64,000 nucleotides of DNA from Ensifer sp. BR816 (GTDB lineage: Bacteria; Pseudomonadota; Alphaproteobacteria; Rhizobiales; Rhizobiaceae). Where the stretch lies: NCBI RefSeq assembly GCF_000378985.1, contig NZ_KB905370.1, positions 5,811,520 through 5,875,519 on the forward strand, given 5' to 3'. Position 1 is the stretch's first letter. Each line of letters starts with the position of its first letter. The position numbers and the translations under genes are program-made. The notes beneath the pieces were generated by a model, which saw only the letters and a program-made list of their open reading frames with translations, was not told the DNA's origin and made no database searches. Of the stretch, positions 47,672-56,095 are shown in pieces.

Positions 47672-47809
47672 ATGCAAACACACTGTATCTCCGCACAGCT
47701 CGAATTCGAAGGCTTCGACGGCCACAAAGTGGTCGCTGGTTTCGACGGCGGAGCGATCACCTCGGATGCGGATGCTCTGCTGCTTCGCCACGTCGGCGAG
47801 GAGGATTAA
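47672..47809 (+). mobile_element. IS1380-family transposase remnant
   Basis: A 45-codon frame starting at ATG 47672 reads MQTHCISAQLEFEGFDGHKV then VAGFDGGAITSDADALLLRH. The block FDGGxITSDAxALLLR is the N-terminal hallmark of IS1380-type transposases, which are normally over 400 residues. The homology stops at about 47800, at the end of the adjacent SDR gene, so only the left end survives. A GGAGG ribosome site precedes it. No complete terminal inverted repeats could be assigned. Confidence 0.72.
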
Positions 47810-48618
47810 GTCTTACGGAAGCCGAACGTCTTTCGCAGACTCCCGTCGAACCCCCTTGCTGGCACAAACCTGCGCAGACGGCTGAGGAGAGTCGCTTGAC
47901 CTCCAACGGGCTGACGCAATTTGTATGGGCTTTTCAGGGCGACGAGGATCTTTTCCGCAACCAGCGTCGGTGCTGGTGCCGATTTAATCTGAGCCAGAAC
48001 AGTCTTTATTGTCGCGTCGGCCTGATCGGCGTAGACTCCTAAGGGCGCTTCCGTATTCGCAGCGTTCACATCGAGATTAGTCTTCGTGAACGTCGGTTCC
48101 ATAAGGATAACCCGGACGTTGAAGTCTCGGATCTCATGGTCAAGAGATTCGGACATGCCCTCAAGAGCGTGCTTGCTGCTCGCATAGATGCCCATGAACG
48201 GGGCCGGGAGGAAGCCCAGAACGGAGCTGATGTTTATGATCAGCCCGCTGCGTGCACTCCGCATCGACGGCAGGACGGCGCGGATCATGCGAAGCGGGCC
48301 GAAGACGTTGACATCAAAAACCTTCGTTGCTTCAGCTATCGACGTGTTCTCAACGGGTCCTACCAGGGAGATCCCGGCATTGTTGATCAGCACGTCGATC
48401 TTTCCAGCCTCGGACAGGACCCAGTCCACAAAATTCGCAACCGATGCATCATCAGTTACATCCAGAGTCCCGAACTTTACGCCCGAAATCGATTTGGCCC
48501 GCCTGGGATCGCGCGCGCCGCCGAACACCCGGTAGCCGTTCTGCGCGAGGAGGCGGGCTGTGGCCTCGCCAATCCCTGAGGACGCCCCTGTTATCACTAT
48601 TACTTTCTGTTCGGGCAC
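47806..48618 (-). CDS. SDR family oxidoreductase
   Basis: A 270-residue classical short-chain dehydrogenase: cofactor loop VITGASSGIGEATARLLAQN near residue 8, NNAGISLVGP near 77, Ser in ISSVLGFLPAPFMGIY near 130 and YASSKHALEGMSESL near 145. The GTG at 48618 has a strong AAAGGAGG site five bases upstream and gives the normal length; the frame extends further upstream with non-family sequence. Substrate unknown. It is the left-most gene of the accessory block, and its stop codon overlaps the transposase remnant. Confidence 0.85.
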   Translation of the reverse strand: MPEQKVIVITGASSGIGEATARLLAQNGYRVFGGARDPRRAKSISGVKFGTLDVTDDASVANFVDWVLSEAGKIDVLINNAGISLVGPVENTSIAEATKVFDVNVFGPLRMIRAVLPSMRSARSGLIINISSVLGFLPAPFMGIYASSKHALEGMSESLDHEIRDFNVRVILMEPTFTKTNLDVNAANTEAPLGVYADQADATIKTVLAQIKSAPAPTLVAEKILVALKSPYKLRQPVGGQATLLSRLRRFVPARGFDGSLRKTFGFRKT

Positions 48619-48976
48619 AGCGGCCTCCTTTGTTCGATTTGCTTCGGTTTGACCGCTGGCGTCAGGCTGCTGACGTGGCGGTGGCATCGACTCGTATAGA
48701 TGCCCATGAACATCTATCTTTCTTTTAGATGTCATTCGTAATATAAAAAATCAAGAGCTATCAAACGAGGAGGGTCAAAAATGTTGAGCATCCGCGCCAA
48801 CAGCGCGCTGGTGGTGCGCAGACACTCCCATGGAGTGCCCCTCGTTCATGGAGCCACACGAAGCCGCAGCAAACCCTGGGCAAGTCGAGGGTAAACAAGC
48901 GTCAAATCAGCGAGGCTGACCCAGCAATGACCGACCCAAGCGAATCCCTGTCAGGCTCTGGCCCCCGAAGCACTCG
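48619..48976. other. Intergenic region in accessory block
   Basis: This 358-bp spacer lies between the TetR gene end and the SDR start. Positions 48720-48775 are strikingly AT-rich compared with the surroundings and are the likely SDR promoter. A 37-codon frame at 48781-48894 has no ribosome site or similarity and is not called. The TAGATGTCA motif at 48726-48734 recurs at 54016-54024 next to the second TetR gene. Confidence 0.45.
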
Positions 48977-49720
48977 TCATCCCGGCACCTGGGCTAGAGC
49001 CAACATTATGAACCGGGTCTGAGCTTCGAGTTCAGCCTTTACATCGTCACCACCGCCAATCCGTTGCTCTACAAGGCTTGGATGAACGAAAGATATGATC
49101 GCTGCCATGGCGCATCGGGCAGCATTGCCCGCATCATCGATCTTAAGTTCGCTGGCTTCGAAGCCCTCACGAATGGTCGCTTCGAATATTCTCGTCATTT
49201 CATCGAAGTACCACTTCGTGACCTCCCACTTGCCGTCGGTGGCGGCGACGAAAAGCTCGTGAGTGTGCCGTTCTTCCGTCAGTTGCAACTGAGTATATCG
49301 ATGAAGAGCGGCAAACATCTCGGCAAGCTTGATGCCTGCCGGAGCGCTCTTTTGCGAGACCTCCCGCGCGACGTCGAGGGTCCGGTTGGCGATCCGAGCG
49401 CAGACACCCTGATCGATTGCAGCCCTCGTGGGAAAGAAGCGATAGACGTTCGCTCGGCTTACACCCAGGTCGGACGCTATGTCAGCAACTGTTGTCTTGC
49501 GATGACCGATACGGCGAATGTGTTCTTCCGCGACATCCAGGATCCGCTTGCGCCACCGCGCCAAAACCGCACCATCCGAATCTCCGGAATACACCCCGAG
49601 CGCTTGAGCGTCCGGCCTATGTCCACGGGATGCCCGGTCGGCGTCCCGGACCATCGATGTTGAGCCGCTGTCTTTTTCCTGCATGCCAGGGTCGGCCAGG
49701 CGAGTGCATAGACTGGACAT
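48977..49720 (-). CDS. TetR/AcrR family regulator at the 3' end of the RND operon
   Basis: A 247-residue TetR-type protein. The helix-turn-helix lies at about residues 66-112 (HIRRIGHRKTTVADIASDLG, VSRANVYRFFPTRAAIDQGV). The C-terminal domain is a ligand-binding dimer region of unknown specificity. The first 50 residues are a polar extension. I take the ATG at 49720 because GGAG lies eight bases before it; a GTG at 49729 would overlap the RND stop. Either way it is translationally coupled to the pump genes, pointing to local control. Confidence 0.85.
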   Translation of the reverse strand: MSSLCTRLADPGMQEKDSGSTSMVRDADRASRGHRPDAQALGVYSGDSDGAVLARWRKRILDVAEEHIRRIGHRKTTVADIASDLGVSRANVYRFFPTRAAIDQGVCARIANRTLDVAREVSQKSAPAGIKLAEMFAALHRYTQLQLTEERHTHELFVAATDGKWEVTKWYFDEMTRIFEATIREGFEASELKIDDAGNAARCAMAAIISFVHPSLVEQRIGGGDDVKAELEAQTRFIMLALAQVPG

Positions 49721-49725
49721 GAGGG

Positions 49726-52700
49726 TCACTCCGCCGCCATCGCCAGTTTTAGCTTTGGAGCCTTCTCCTCCGACTGCTGATGCGACTTCCCCTTAGGCGG
49801 CTTGATCCGGAACCAAGTCGCGTAAAGCGCTGGCAGGAACAGCAGGATCATAACCGTTCCAACGGCGGTGCCGCCGATCAGCGTATAGGCCATCGATCCC
49901 CAGAAGACCGAATGCGTCAGCGGGATGAAGGCGAGCACGGCAGCCAACGCGGTCAGGATGACGGGTCTCGTTCTCTGCACGGTCGCCTCGATGACCGCAT
50001 GGTAGTCATCCAGACCAGACGCCTGGTTTTCCTTGATCTGTTCCGTCAGGATCAGGGTATTGCGCATGAGGATGCCCGCCAAACCAATCAGCCCGAGGAT
50101 AGCGTTGAAGCCGAAGGGCTGGTTGAAGATGAGCAAGACCGGAACCACGCCGGCGAGCCCGAGCGGCCCCGTCAGCATCACCATTGTCATGGTCGACAGG
50201 CTGCGAACCTGAAGGATGATGACGATCAGCATGGCGGCAATCATGGCCGGGAAAATCTGAAAGAGTGCCACGTTCGCTTTCAGCGACTCTTCGATGTTGC
50301 CACCCATTTCGATGCGGTAGCCCACAGGCAAAGAGGCAATCAGCGGCTGAAGCGCCTTCAGAACCTGTTGCGATACTTCCGGCGGCTGCGTCGCCTCATT
50401 GATGTCCGAGCGGATGGTGATGACCGGGGTACGGTCACGGCGCTTCATTATCGGCTCTTCGAAGCGGATTTCCGAGTGGCCGATCTGGTCGAGCGGGACC
50501 GGTCGGCCATTCCTGCTCATCAGCGAAAAGTCCGCCAGCCTCGAAGGATCGAGCCTGTTTTCGCCGGCGCTCCGCGCGACCACGGGGACGTTACGGATGT
50601 TTTCGCGCACCTGTGTGATCGGCACGCCGCTCAGCAGCAACTGCATCTGTTGGGCAGCCTCTGCCGGAGAAAGGCCAATAAGGTTGAGTCGGTCCTGATC
50701 GGGAACAAAGCGCAGTACAGGCGTGCGGTTACCCCAGTCCCGGTTCGCCTGGCGAACGTCGGGCACAGTCTTCATGAGAGCGAGGGCTTGTTCGGAGATC
50801 TTGTACAATTCGTCCGGATCCGGTCCCATGATGCGGAACTCGACCGGGAACGGCGTATAAGGGCCGAATACGAGCTGTGTTACCCGCACATAAGCTTCCG
50901 GAGCGAGCCCGCTGGCGATTGCCGCACGCAGGCGATGCTTCAAAGCTTCGCGCGCATGCGCATTGGGTGTCAGCACGACGATCTTGGCGAATGCCGGGTC
51001 GGGCAATTCGGGCGCCATGGCGAAGAAGAAGCGCGGTGCGCCCTGACCGACGTAGCTGGTCGCAATCTTCGTTTCGGTCTGCTCTTTCAGCCAGCCTTCC
51101 AGTTTTTCGACCGTTGCCGTCGTCGTCTCGATGCTGGTTCCTTCCGGCATGCGCACTTCCACCAGAACCTCGGGGCGATCCGACGTCGGAAAGAACTGCT
51201 GCTTTACGGATCCCATGCCGACGACTGAGACGGCCATGACGACGCCGACGAGACCGCAGGTCAGGAACTTGTGACGGACCGCGAACTCGATAAGCCCGCG
51301 AAGCCGCCGGTAGTTCGGAGTGTTGTATATGGCGTGGTGACCGCCCTCCACCGGCTTGATCGCAGGCAGCATCTTGACGCCGAGATAGGGTGTAAAAATC
51401 ACGGCAACGATCCATGAGACGATCAGCGCGAAGCCGACGATCCAGAAGATATTGCCTGCATATTCACCGGCGGTGGATCTGGCAAAGCCAACCGGCATGA
51501 GCCCGATGATGGTGACAAGAGTTCCGGACAGCATCGGGGCTGCCGTATGGCTCCAGGCATAAGCGGCCGCCTTGATGCGGTCCATGCCTTCTTCCATCTT
51601 CACGACCATGACCTCGATGGCGATGATTGCATCGTCAACGAGCAGACCGAGTGCGAGGATCAAAGCGCCAAGTGTGATGCGGTCGAAGAATCGGCCGGTT
51701 TCTAGCATGATCAGGAAGACCACGCCGAGCGTCAGCGGAACGGCAAGTGCCACGACGATACCAACACGCCAGCCGAGGCTGACGAGGCTCACGAACAGGA
51801 CGACGCCGAGTGCCATGGCGAACTTCAGCATGAACTCGCCGACGGCTTCCTGAATGTTCACCGCCTGGTCGCTCACCTTTGCAAGCGTGATGCCAAGCGG
51901 CAGACTTTCCGCAATTTTGGAAGATCGCTCTTCCAGCGCCTTGCCGAGTTCCAGCCCGTTCCAGCCCTGCTGCATCACAACCCCGAGCATGATGGCGGGC
52001 TCGCCGTTGTGGCGAATGACATAGGTGGCGGGATCCTGATATCCGCGGCGGACCTCGGCAAAATCCGACAGCTTGAGGATGCGGCCGGCGGCGACGATCG
52101 GCGTATCGGCAATCGACTCGACGCTGTCGTATGCGCCATCGAACCGAATGAAGACCTGGGGCCCTTGCGTATCGATCGATCCTGCGGGGGTCACGGTATT
52201 TCGCCGTTGCAGGGCAGAAGCGATGTCTTGCGCCGAGATCCCGAGAGTTGCCAGCTTGGAGTAGGAAAATTCTACGAAGATCTGTTCCGGCTGCTCACCG
52301 AGAATATTGATCTTCTTCACGCCCGGAACGTGAAGCATGTCCTGGCGTATCGTCTCGGCCTGACGCACCAGGTCGCGCATCGCCATGCCCTTTGCCTTCA
52401 AGGCATAAAGGGCGAAGCTGACGTCGGAATATTCGTCGTTGACAAAAGGACCAATGACGCCGGGGGGAAGATTTCGAGCTTCATCGCCGAGTTTCTTGCG
52501 CGCTTGGTAGAATTCCCCCTCGACTGCCGAAGCCGGAGTGTTGTCCTTGAGCGTGACCGTCAGGAAGGCGTAACCCGGCCGCGTGGTCGTTTCCACGCGG
52601 TCGTACCAGGTGAGTTCCTGGATCCGCTTTTCGAGCGGTTCGGCAACGAGATCCTGCATTTCGCGCGCGGTCGCGCCCGGCCAAACGGACGTCACGGTCA

Positions 52701-52839
52701 GCGTCTTGATGGTGAACGACGGGTCTTCGGCTCGGCCCAGCTGGACAAAAGCATAGGCGCCGGCGGCGGCCAGCAGAACCATGAAGAACAGGGTGACGGC
52801 TCGCTCACGAACCGCGAGCGCGGAGAGATTGAAGCTCAT
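49726..52839 (-). CDS. RND efflux pump inner-membrane transporter
   Basis: A 1037-residue AcrB-type proton-driven exporter of normal length. It shows twelve membrane helices in the RND pattern (helix 1 at 13-31, helices 2-6 at about 335-500), the proton-relay aspartates in LGLLVDDAIIAIEV near residue 400 and the start RAEDPSFTIKTLTVTSVWPG. The text is nearest to the MexK/TriC-like and other HAE1 branches rather than the metal pumps. It shares one base with the adaptor stop and is followed by tetR, so the three are one operon. No outer-membrane channel gene is nearby. Confidence 0.93.
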   Translation of the reverse strand: MSFNLSALAVRERAVTLFFMVLLAAAGAYAFVQLGRAEDPSFTIKTLTVTSVWPGATAREMQDLVAEPLEKRIQELTWYDRVETTTRPGYAFLTVTLKDNTPASAVEGEFYQARKKLGDEARNLPPGVIGPFVNDEYSDVSFALYALKAKGMAMRDLVRQAETIRQDMLHVPGVKKINILGEQPEQIFVEFSYSKLATLGISAQDIASALQRRNTVTPAGSIDTQGPQVFIRFDGAYDSVESIADTPIVAAGRILKLSDFAEVRRGYQDPATYVIRHNGEPAIMLGVVMQQGWNGLELGKALEERSSKIAESLPLGITLAKVSDQAVNIQEAVGEFMLKFAMALGVVLFVSLVSLGWRVGIVVALAVPLTLGVVFLIMLETGRFFDRITLGALILALGLLVDDAIIAIEVMVVKMEEGMDRIKAAAYAWSHTAAPMLSGTLVTIIGLMPVGFARSTAGEYAGNIFWIVGFALIVSWIVAVIFTPYLGVKMLPAIKPVEGGHHAIYNTPNYRRLRGLIEFAVRHKFLTCGLVGVVMAVSVVGMGSVKQQFFPTSDRPEVLVEVRMPEGTSIETTTATVEKLEGWLKEQTETKIATSYVGQGAPRFFFAMAPELPDPAFAKIVVLTPNAHAREALKHRLRAAIASGLAPEAYVRVTQLVFGPYTPFPVEFRIMGPDPDELYKISEQALALMKTVPDVRQANRDWGNRTPVLRFVPDQDRLNLIGLSPAEAAQQMQLLLSGVPITQVRENIRNVPVVARSAGENRLDPSRLADFSLMSRNGRPVPLDQIGHSEIRFEEPIMKRRDRTPVITIRSDINEATQPPEVSQQVLKALQPLIASLPVGYRIEMGGNIEESLKANVALFQIFPAMIAAMLIVIILQVRSLSTMTMVMLTGPLGLAGVVPVLLIFNQPFGFNAILGLIGLAGILMRNTLILTEQIKENQASGLDDYHAVIEATVQRTRPVILTALAAVLAFIPLTHSVFWGSMAYTLIGGTAVGTVMILLFLPALYATWFRIKPPKGKSHQQSEEKAPKLKLAMAAE

Positions 52840-53951
52840 CAGTTTGCCGCCTCTGCTTTTTCCACGCCGGTGCGTACGCTTGCGCCATCCTGAAGCAGAT
52901 GCGCTCCAAGAGCGACGATCGCCTCCCCGGCCGACAGGTTTGAGACTGTGGCCTTTTCCTCGCCGACCCGCTCGACCTTCACTTCCCGGAAATGAACGCT
53001 CGAACTCTGCTCATCCAAAACCCAGACACCCGTGCGTGCGCCGTCGTCCAAAAGCGCGCCAACCGGAACCTCGGCATGTGACTGTGCCGCTTCGTTCTGC
53101 AGGCTGATCGTGACCGTTGCTCCCAGGGGCGCGGACGCCGCAGAACCCTGCAATACCCAGCGCGTCTCATAGGTACGGGTTTGAGGATCGGCGGCATCGG
53201 AGATCTGCCTGAGTGCCGCCTTTTCCGCAGTGCTCCGGCCATAGATGGCGGCCTGCGCCACGGCACCAATTTCAGGCCTGAGATTTTCAGGCAGCCAAAC
53301 GAGCGCTTCGCGAGGTCCCGATTTCGCCAGGCGGATGACCGGCTGGCCCGCCGCGACCACCTGCCCCGGCTCGCCCAACGTCTCAACGATCGTGCCATCG
53401 GCGTCCGCCACGAGAACCGCATAAGCCGCCTCGTTCTCTGCGACCTTCGCCTCTGCTTCCGCCGCAGCGAGTTGGGCAGTCGCGGTATCGAGCGCTGCCT
53501 TCGACTGTTCGTATCTCTGCGGAGAAGCTGCCAGGCCGTTCTTGACGAGGGCAGCATACCGCCGCTCGTCGGCCTGCACCTGGATGAATGTTGCCTTGGC
53601 CGCAGCAACGGCATTGCGCTTTGCTGAAAGAGCGAGACGCAGATCGGTGTCGTCAACCCGCATCAGCGGCTGCCCGGCTTTGACTTCTTCGCCAAGACCG
53701 ACAAGCCGTTCGACGATCTTGCCGGGGACTCGAAAGCCGAGATCGCTTTGTACCCGGGCAGCAATGGTGCCGGTGAAGCTTCGGCTTGCTGCGTCTGGGG
53801 TCCTGACCTTCGTCACGCTGACGAGCGGAGCCAGACTGCGCGGATCCGCGGCTTCTGCTTCCTTTCTCGTCGGCGGGAGCAATAAAATCGCAGCAGCGAC
53901 ACCGACGAGGGCGGCCACTGCCACGGTTGAGAGGAGGACTTTTCGCTTCAT
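52839..53951 (-). CDS. RND efflux periplasmic adaptor subunit
   Basis: A 370-residue membrane-fusion protein. N-terminal helix VLLSTVAVAALVGVAAAILL anchors it, then a lipoyl-like domain (RVQSDLGFRVPGKIVERLVG, GEEVKAGQPLMRVD) flanks a helical hairpin at 95-165, followed by beta-barrel and C-terminal domains. It joins the inner-membrane pump to an outer-membrane channel. It is first in the operon, and its TGA overlaps the pump ATG by one base. Promoter and operator lie in the 96-bp spacer shared with the divergent tetR. Confidence 0.92.
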   Translation of the reverse strand: MKRKVLLSTVAVAALVGVAAAILLLPPTRKEAEAADPRSLAPLVSVTKVRTPDAASRSFTGTIAARVQSDLGFRVPGKIVERLVGLGEEVKAGQPLMRVDDTDLRLALSAKRNAVAAAKATFIQVQADERRYAALVKNGLAASPQRYEQSKAALDTATAQLAAAEAEAKVAENEAAYAVLVADADGTIVETLGEPGQVVAAGQPVIRLAKSGPREALVWLPENLRPEIGAVAQAAIYGRSTAEKAALRQISDAADPQTRTYETRWVLQGSAASAPLGATVTISLQNEAAQSHAEVPVGALLDDGARTGVWVLDEQSSSVHFREVKVERVGEEKATVSNLSAGEAIVALGAHLLQDGASVRTGVEKAEAAN

Positions 53952-53985
53952 GACACTGGCCTTCTTGACGGTGGCGGTATAATTC

Positions 53986-54001
53986 TTAGATTGCAGTCTA
54001 A
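53986..54001. promoter_or_regulatory. TetR-type operator between RND operon and tetR
   Basis: A 16-bp inverted repeat TTAGATTGCAGTCTAA (arms TTAGA/TCTAA) lies 35 bp before the adaptor start and 47 bp before the tetR start. A second looser dyad with TAGA/TCTA arms spans 54016-54035. A TATAAT hexamer on the plus strand at 53978-53983 sits beside it. Position and symmetry suggest the binding site of the adjacent TetR protein. Confidence 0.6.
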
Positions 54002-54047
54002 CTCTAAAAGCATTATAGATGTCAATAGAAATCTAAAGGAGACGATC

Positions 54048-54638
54048 ATGAGGGTCAGTCGCGCCCAGGCCGAAGCGAACCGAGAGACGGTCATCAACGT
54101 CGCCAGCAGGCTCTTTCGTGAGCGCGGCTTCGATGGCATCGGTCTCAAGGACTTGATGAAAGGTGCCGGTCTCACCCAGGGCGGCTTCTATAAGCAGTTC
54201 GAATCCAAGGAGGATCTGGCAGCGCTTGCGGCGCGGCGAGCGATGGAAAGCGCCACGCGCAGATGGTCCTCGGTCGCTGCCTCGAGTCTGGATCCGCTCC
54301 AAGGGGTCATCGATCTTTATCTTTCGGCAGGACATCGCGGGGAAACCGGAGACGGCTGCCCGCTGGTGGCGCTTGGATCAGATGCGTCTCGCCAGAGCGT
54401 CGACGTCCGCAAGCCGTTTCAGGACGGAATCAAAGCCCACCTGCAGGTTCTCGAAGAACTAATGCTGGCCAGCGGTGACGATGATGATGCGCCCCGCAAG
54501 GCCATGGCGATGCTCGCGCTCATGGTCGGCGCGGTCACTCTGTCACGCATCGTGACGGACGAGAAGCTGGCAGACCGTCTGCTTGAAGCAGCAGCGGCTG
54601 AAGCAAAACGTGTCGCGGCCCCGGGGCCGGCCGAGTAA
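54048..54638 (+). CDS. TetR/AcrR family regulator, divergent from the RND operon
   Basis: A 196-residue TetR protein. DNA-binding helices are at about 11-55 (ETVINVASRLFRERGFDGIG, LKDLMKGAGLTQGGFYKQFE). The ligand domain contains the GDGCPLVALGSDASRQS block of the NemR/AcuR-like branch. The ATG at 54048 has AAAGGAG ahead of it. It is divergent from the adaptor-pump operon with an operator-like dyad between, and is followed 77 bp later by fabF on the same strand, so it may regulate both. Confidence 0.9.
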   Translation: MRVSRAQAEANRETVINVASRLFRERGFDGIGLKDLMKGAGLTQGGFYKQFESKEDLAALAARRAMESATRRWSSVAASSLDPLQGVIDLYLSAGHRGETGDGCPLVALGSDASRQSVDVRKPFQDGIKAHLQVLEELMLASGDDDDAPRKAMAMLALMVGAVTLSRIVTDEKLADRLLEAAAAEAKRVAAPGPAE

Positions 54639-54715
54639 CGGGCGGAAGGACAAGTCCTCAACCGGTTCAGCATCCGCAGTCCGCGAGTTCGCGGCTCTTT
54701 ATTTCTGGAGTCATC

Positions 54716-55984
54716 ATGCGTCGTGTCGTCGTAACAGGAATGGGAGCGGTCAGTCCGCTCGGTGCCAACGTCAGCAGCTCTTGGAGTCGCCTGTTGGCGG
54801 GCAAGTCCGGCATCCGTCGCCTTCCTGACGAGGTCGTCGGCGATCTGCCCGCCAAGGTTGGGGGTGTAGTCCCCGCCCTGGAAGAGGGTGTCGAAGCTGG
54901 CTTCGATCCTGATAGCGTCTTGCCGCCAAAAGATCAGCGCAAGGTCGACCGATTCATCCTCTTCGCGCTGGCGGCCGCAGACGAAGCCCTTGCGCAAGCC
55001 CGGTGGAAACCTGTTTCGGAAGAGGATCGCCTCAGAACGGCAACGATCATTGCGTCGGGGATTGGAGGATTTCCGGCGATCACGGACGCGGTTCGAACCG
55101 TGGACCAGAAAGGGCCGAGACGCCTTTCGCCCTTCACCATTCCATCGTTCCTGGTCAACCTCGCGGCCGGCCAGGTATCCATCCGCCATGGTCTCAAAGG
55201 GCCGCTCGGCGCTCCGGTGACAGCATGTGCGGCCGGCGTCCAGGCAATCGGCGACGCGGCCCGGATGATCCGGGCGAACGAGGCGGACATTGCCGTCTGC
55301 GGCGGCACGGAAGCATGTATCAACACCGTAAGCCTCGGGGGCTTCGCCGCCGCCCGGGCGCTTTCCAGCGGATTCAATGAAACCCCTGCCCTCGCCTCGC
55401 GGCCCTTCGACATGATGCGTGACGGCTTCGTAATGGGTGAAGGAGCGGGCGTCCTGGTGATCGAGTCTCTGAGCCACGCTCTGGCTCGTGGAGCGCAGCC
55501 GCTCGCGGAACTGGTAGGCTACGGAACAACGGCGGATGCCTATCACGTGACTTCCGGTCCTGAAGACGGATCCGGCGCGGCAAGGGCCATGCAAATTGCC
55601 ATCAGGCAGGCGGGTATTTCCGCGCACGAGATCCAACATCTCAACGCTCACGCCACGTCGACCCCGCTCGGCGATCGAGGGGAAATCGAGGCGATCAAGA
55701 CAGTGTTCGGTTCGACAGCAGGGATAGCGGTCAGTGGCACGAAGTCCGCGACCGGGCACCTCCTCGGCGCTGCAGGTGGGCTGGAAGCAATCTTCACGAT
55801 CCTGGCACTCCGGGACCAGGTCGCACCGCCAACCTTGAACCTGAATGCCCCCGACCCCGCCGGCGACGGGATCGATTTCGTGGCGAACAAGTCCCAGCCG
55901 ATGCAAATGAATTATGCAATCACAAACGGCTTTGGGTTCGGAGGCGTGAATGCCAGTGCCCTGTTCCGGCGTTGGACTGAATGA
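54716..55984 (+). CDS. fabF: Beta-ketoacyl-ACP synthase II-like protein (extra FabF)
   Basis: A 422-residue condensing enzyme. The catalytic triad is present: Cys171 in VTACAAGVQAIGDAARMI, His312 in HLNAHATSTPLGD and His348 in KSATGHLLGAAGG (with Lys343). It should elongate acyl-ACP with malonyl-ACP in the cytoplasm. Unlike a housekeeping fabF, it has no acpP, fabG or fabD beside it; its neighbours are a TetR gene, an RND pump and an SDR. That suggests a paralogue in a special acyl pathway or a resistance copy, as inference. It starts at the ATG at 54716. Confidence 0.88.
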   Translation: MRRVVVTGMGAVSPLGANVSSSWSRLLAGKSGIRRLPDEVVGDLPAKVGGVVPALEEGVEAGFDPDSVLPPKDQRKVDRFILFALAAADEALAQARWKPVSEEDRLRTATIIASGIGGFPAITDAVRTVDQKGPRRLSPFTIPSFLVNLAAGQVSIRHGLKGPLGAPVTACAAGVQAIGDAARMIRANEADIAVCGGTEACINTVSLGGFAAARALSSGFNETPALASRPFDMMRDGFVMGEGAGVLVIESLSHALARGAQPLAELVGYGTTADAYHVTSGPEDGSGAARAMQIAIRQAGISAHEIQHLNAHATSTPLGDRGEIEAIKTVFGSTAGIAVSGTKSATGHLLGAAGGLEAIFTILALRDQVAPPTLNLNAPDPAGDGIDFVANKSQPMQMNYAITNGFGFGGVNASALFRRWTE

Positions 55985-56038
55985 CCCGCCTAACGAGCCG
56001 CGCCGCCCTGCTATTGTTGGGCGGCCGTGTGGGACACG

Positions 56039-56085
56039 TTCCCTCTCCCCGTCAAAACGGGGAGAGGGTTAAGGTGAGGGGCAAG
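56039..56085 (-). repeat. RIME-like intergenic palindrome, right of accessory block
   Basis: A perfect 12-bp stem with four-base loop (CCCTCTCCCCGT-CAAA-ACGGGGAGAGGG, 56041-56068) is followed by TTAAGGTGAGGGGCAAG. Read on the minus strand it begins TTGCCCCTCACC, like the left copy near 47523, so the two are in inverted orientation. It lies between convergent fabF and the chemoreceptor gene and may also terminate both. Confidence 0.8.
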
Positions 56086-56095
56086 CGCAAGCGGA

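Noticed and set aside
48781-48894. A 37-codon plus-strand frame in the accessory spacer
   Set aside because: No ribosome site and no recognisable similarity.
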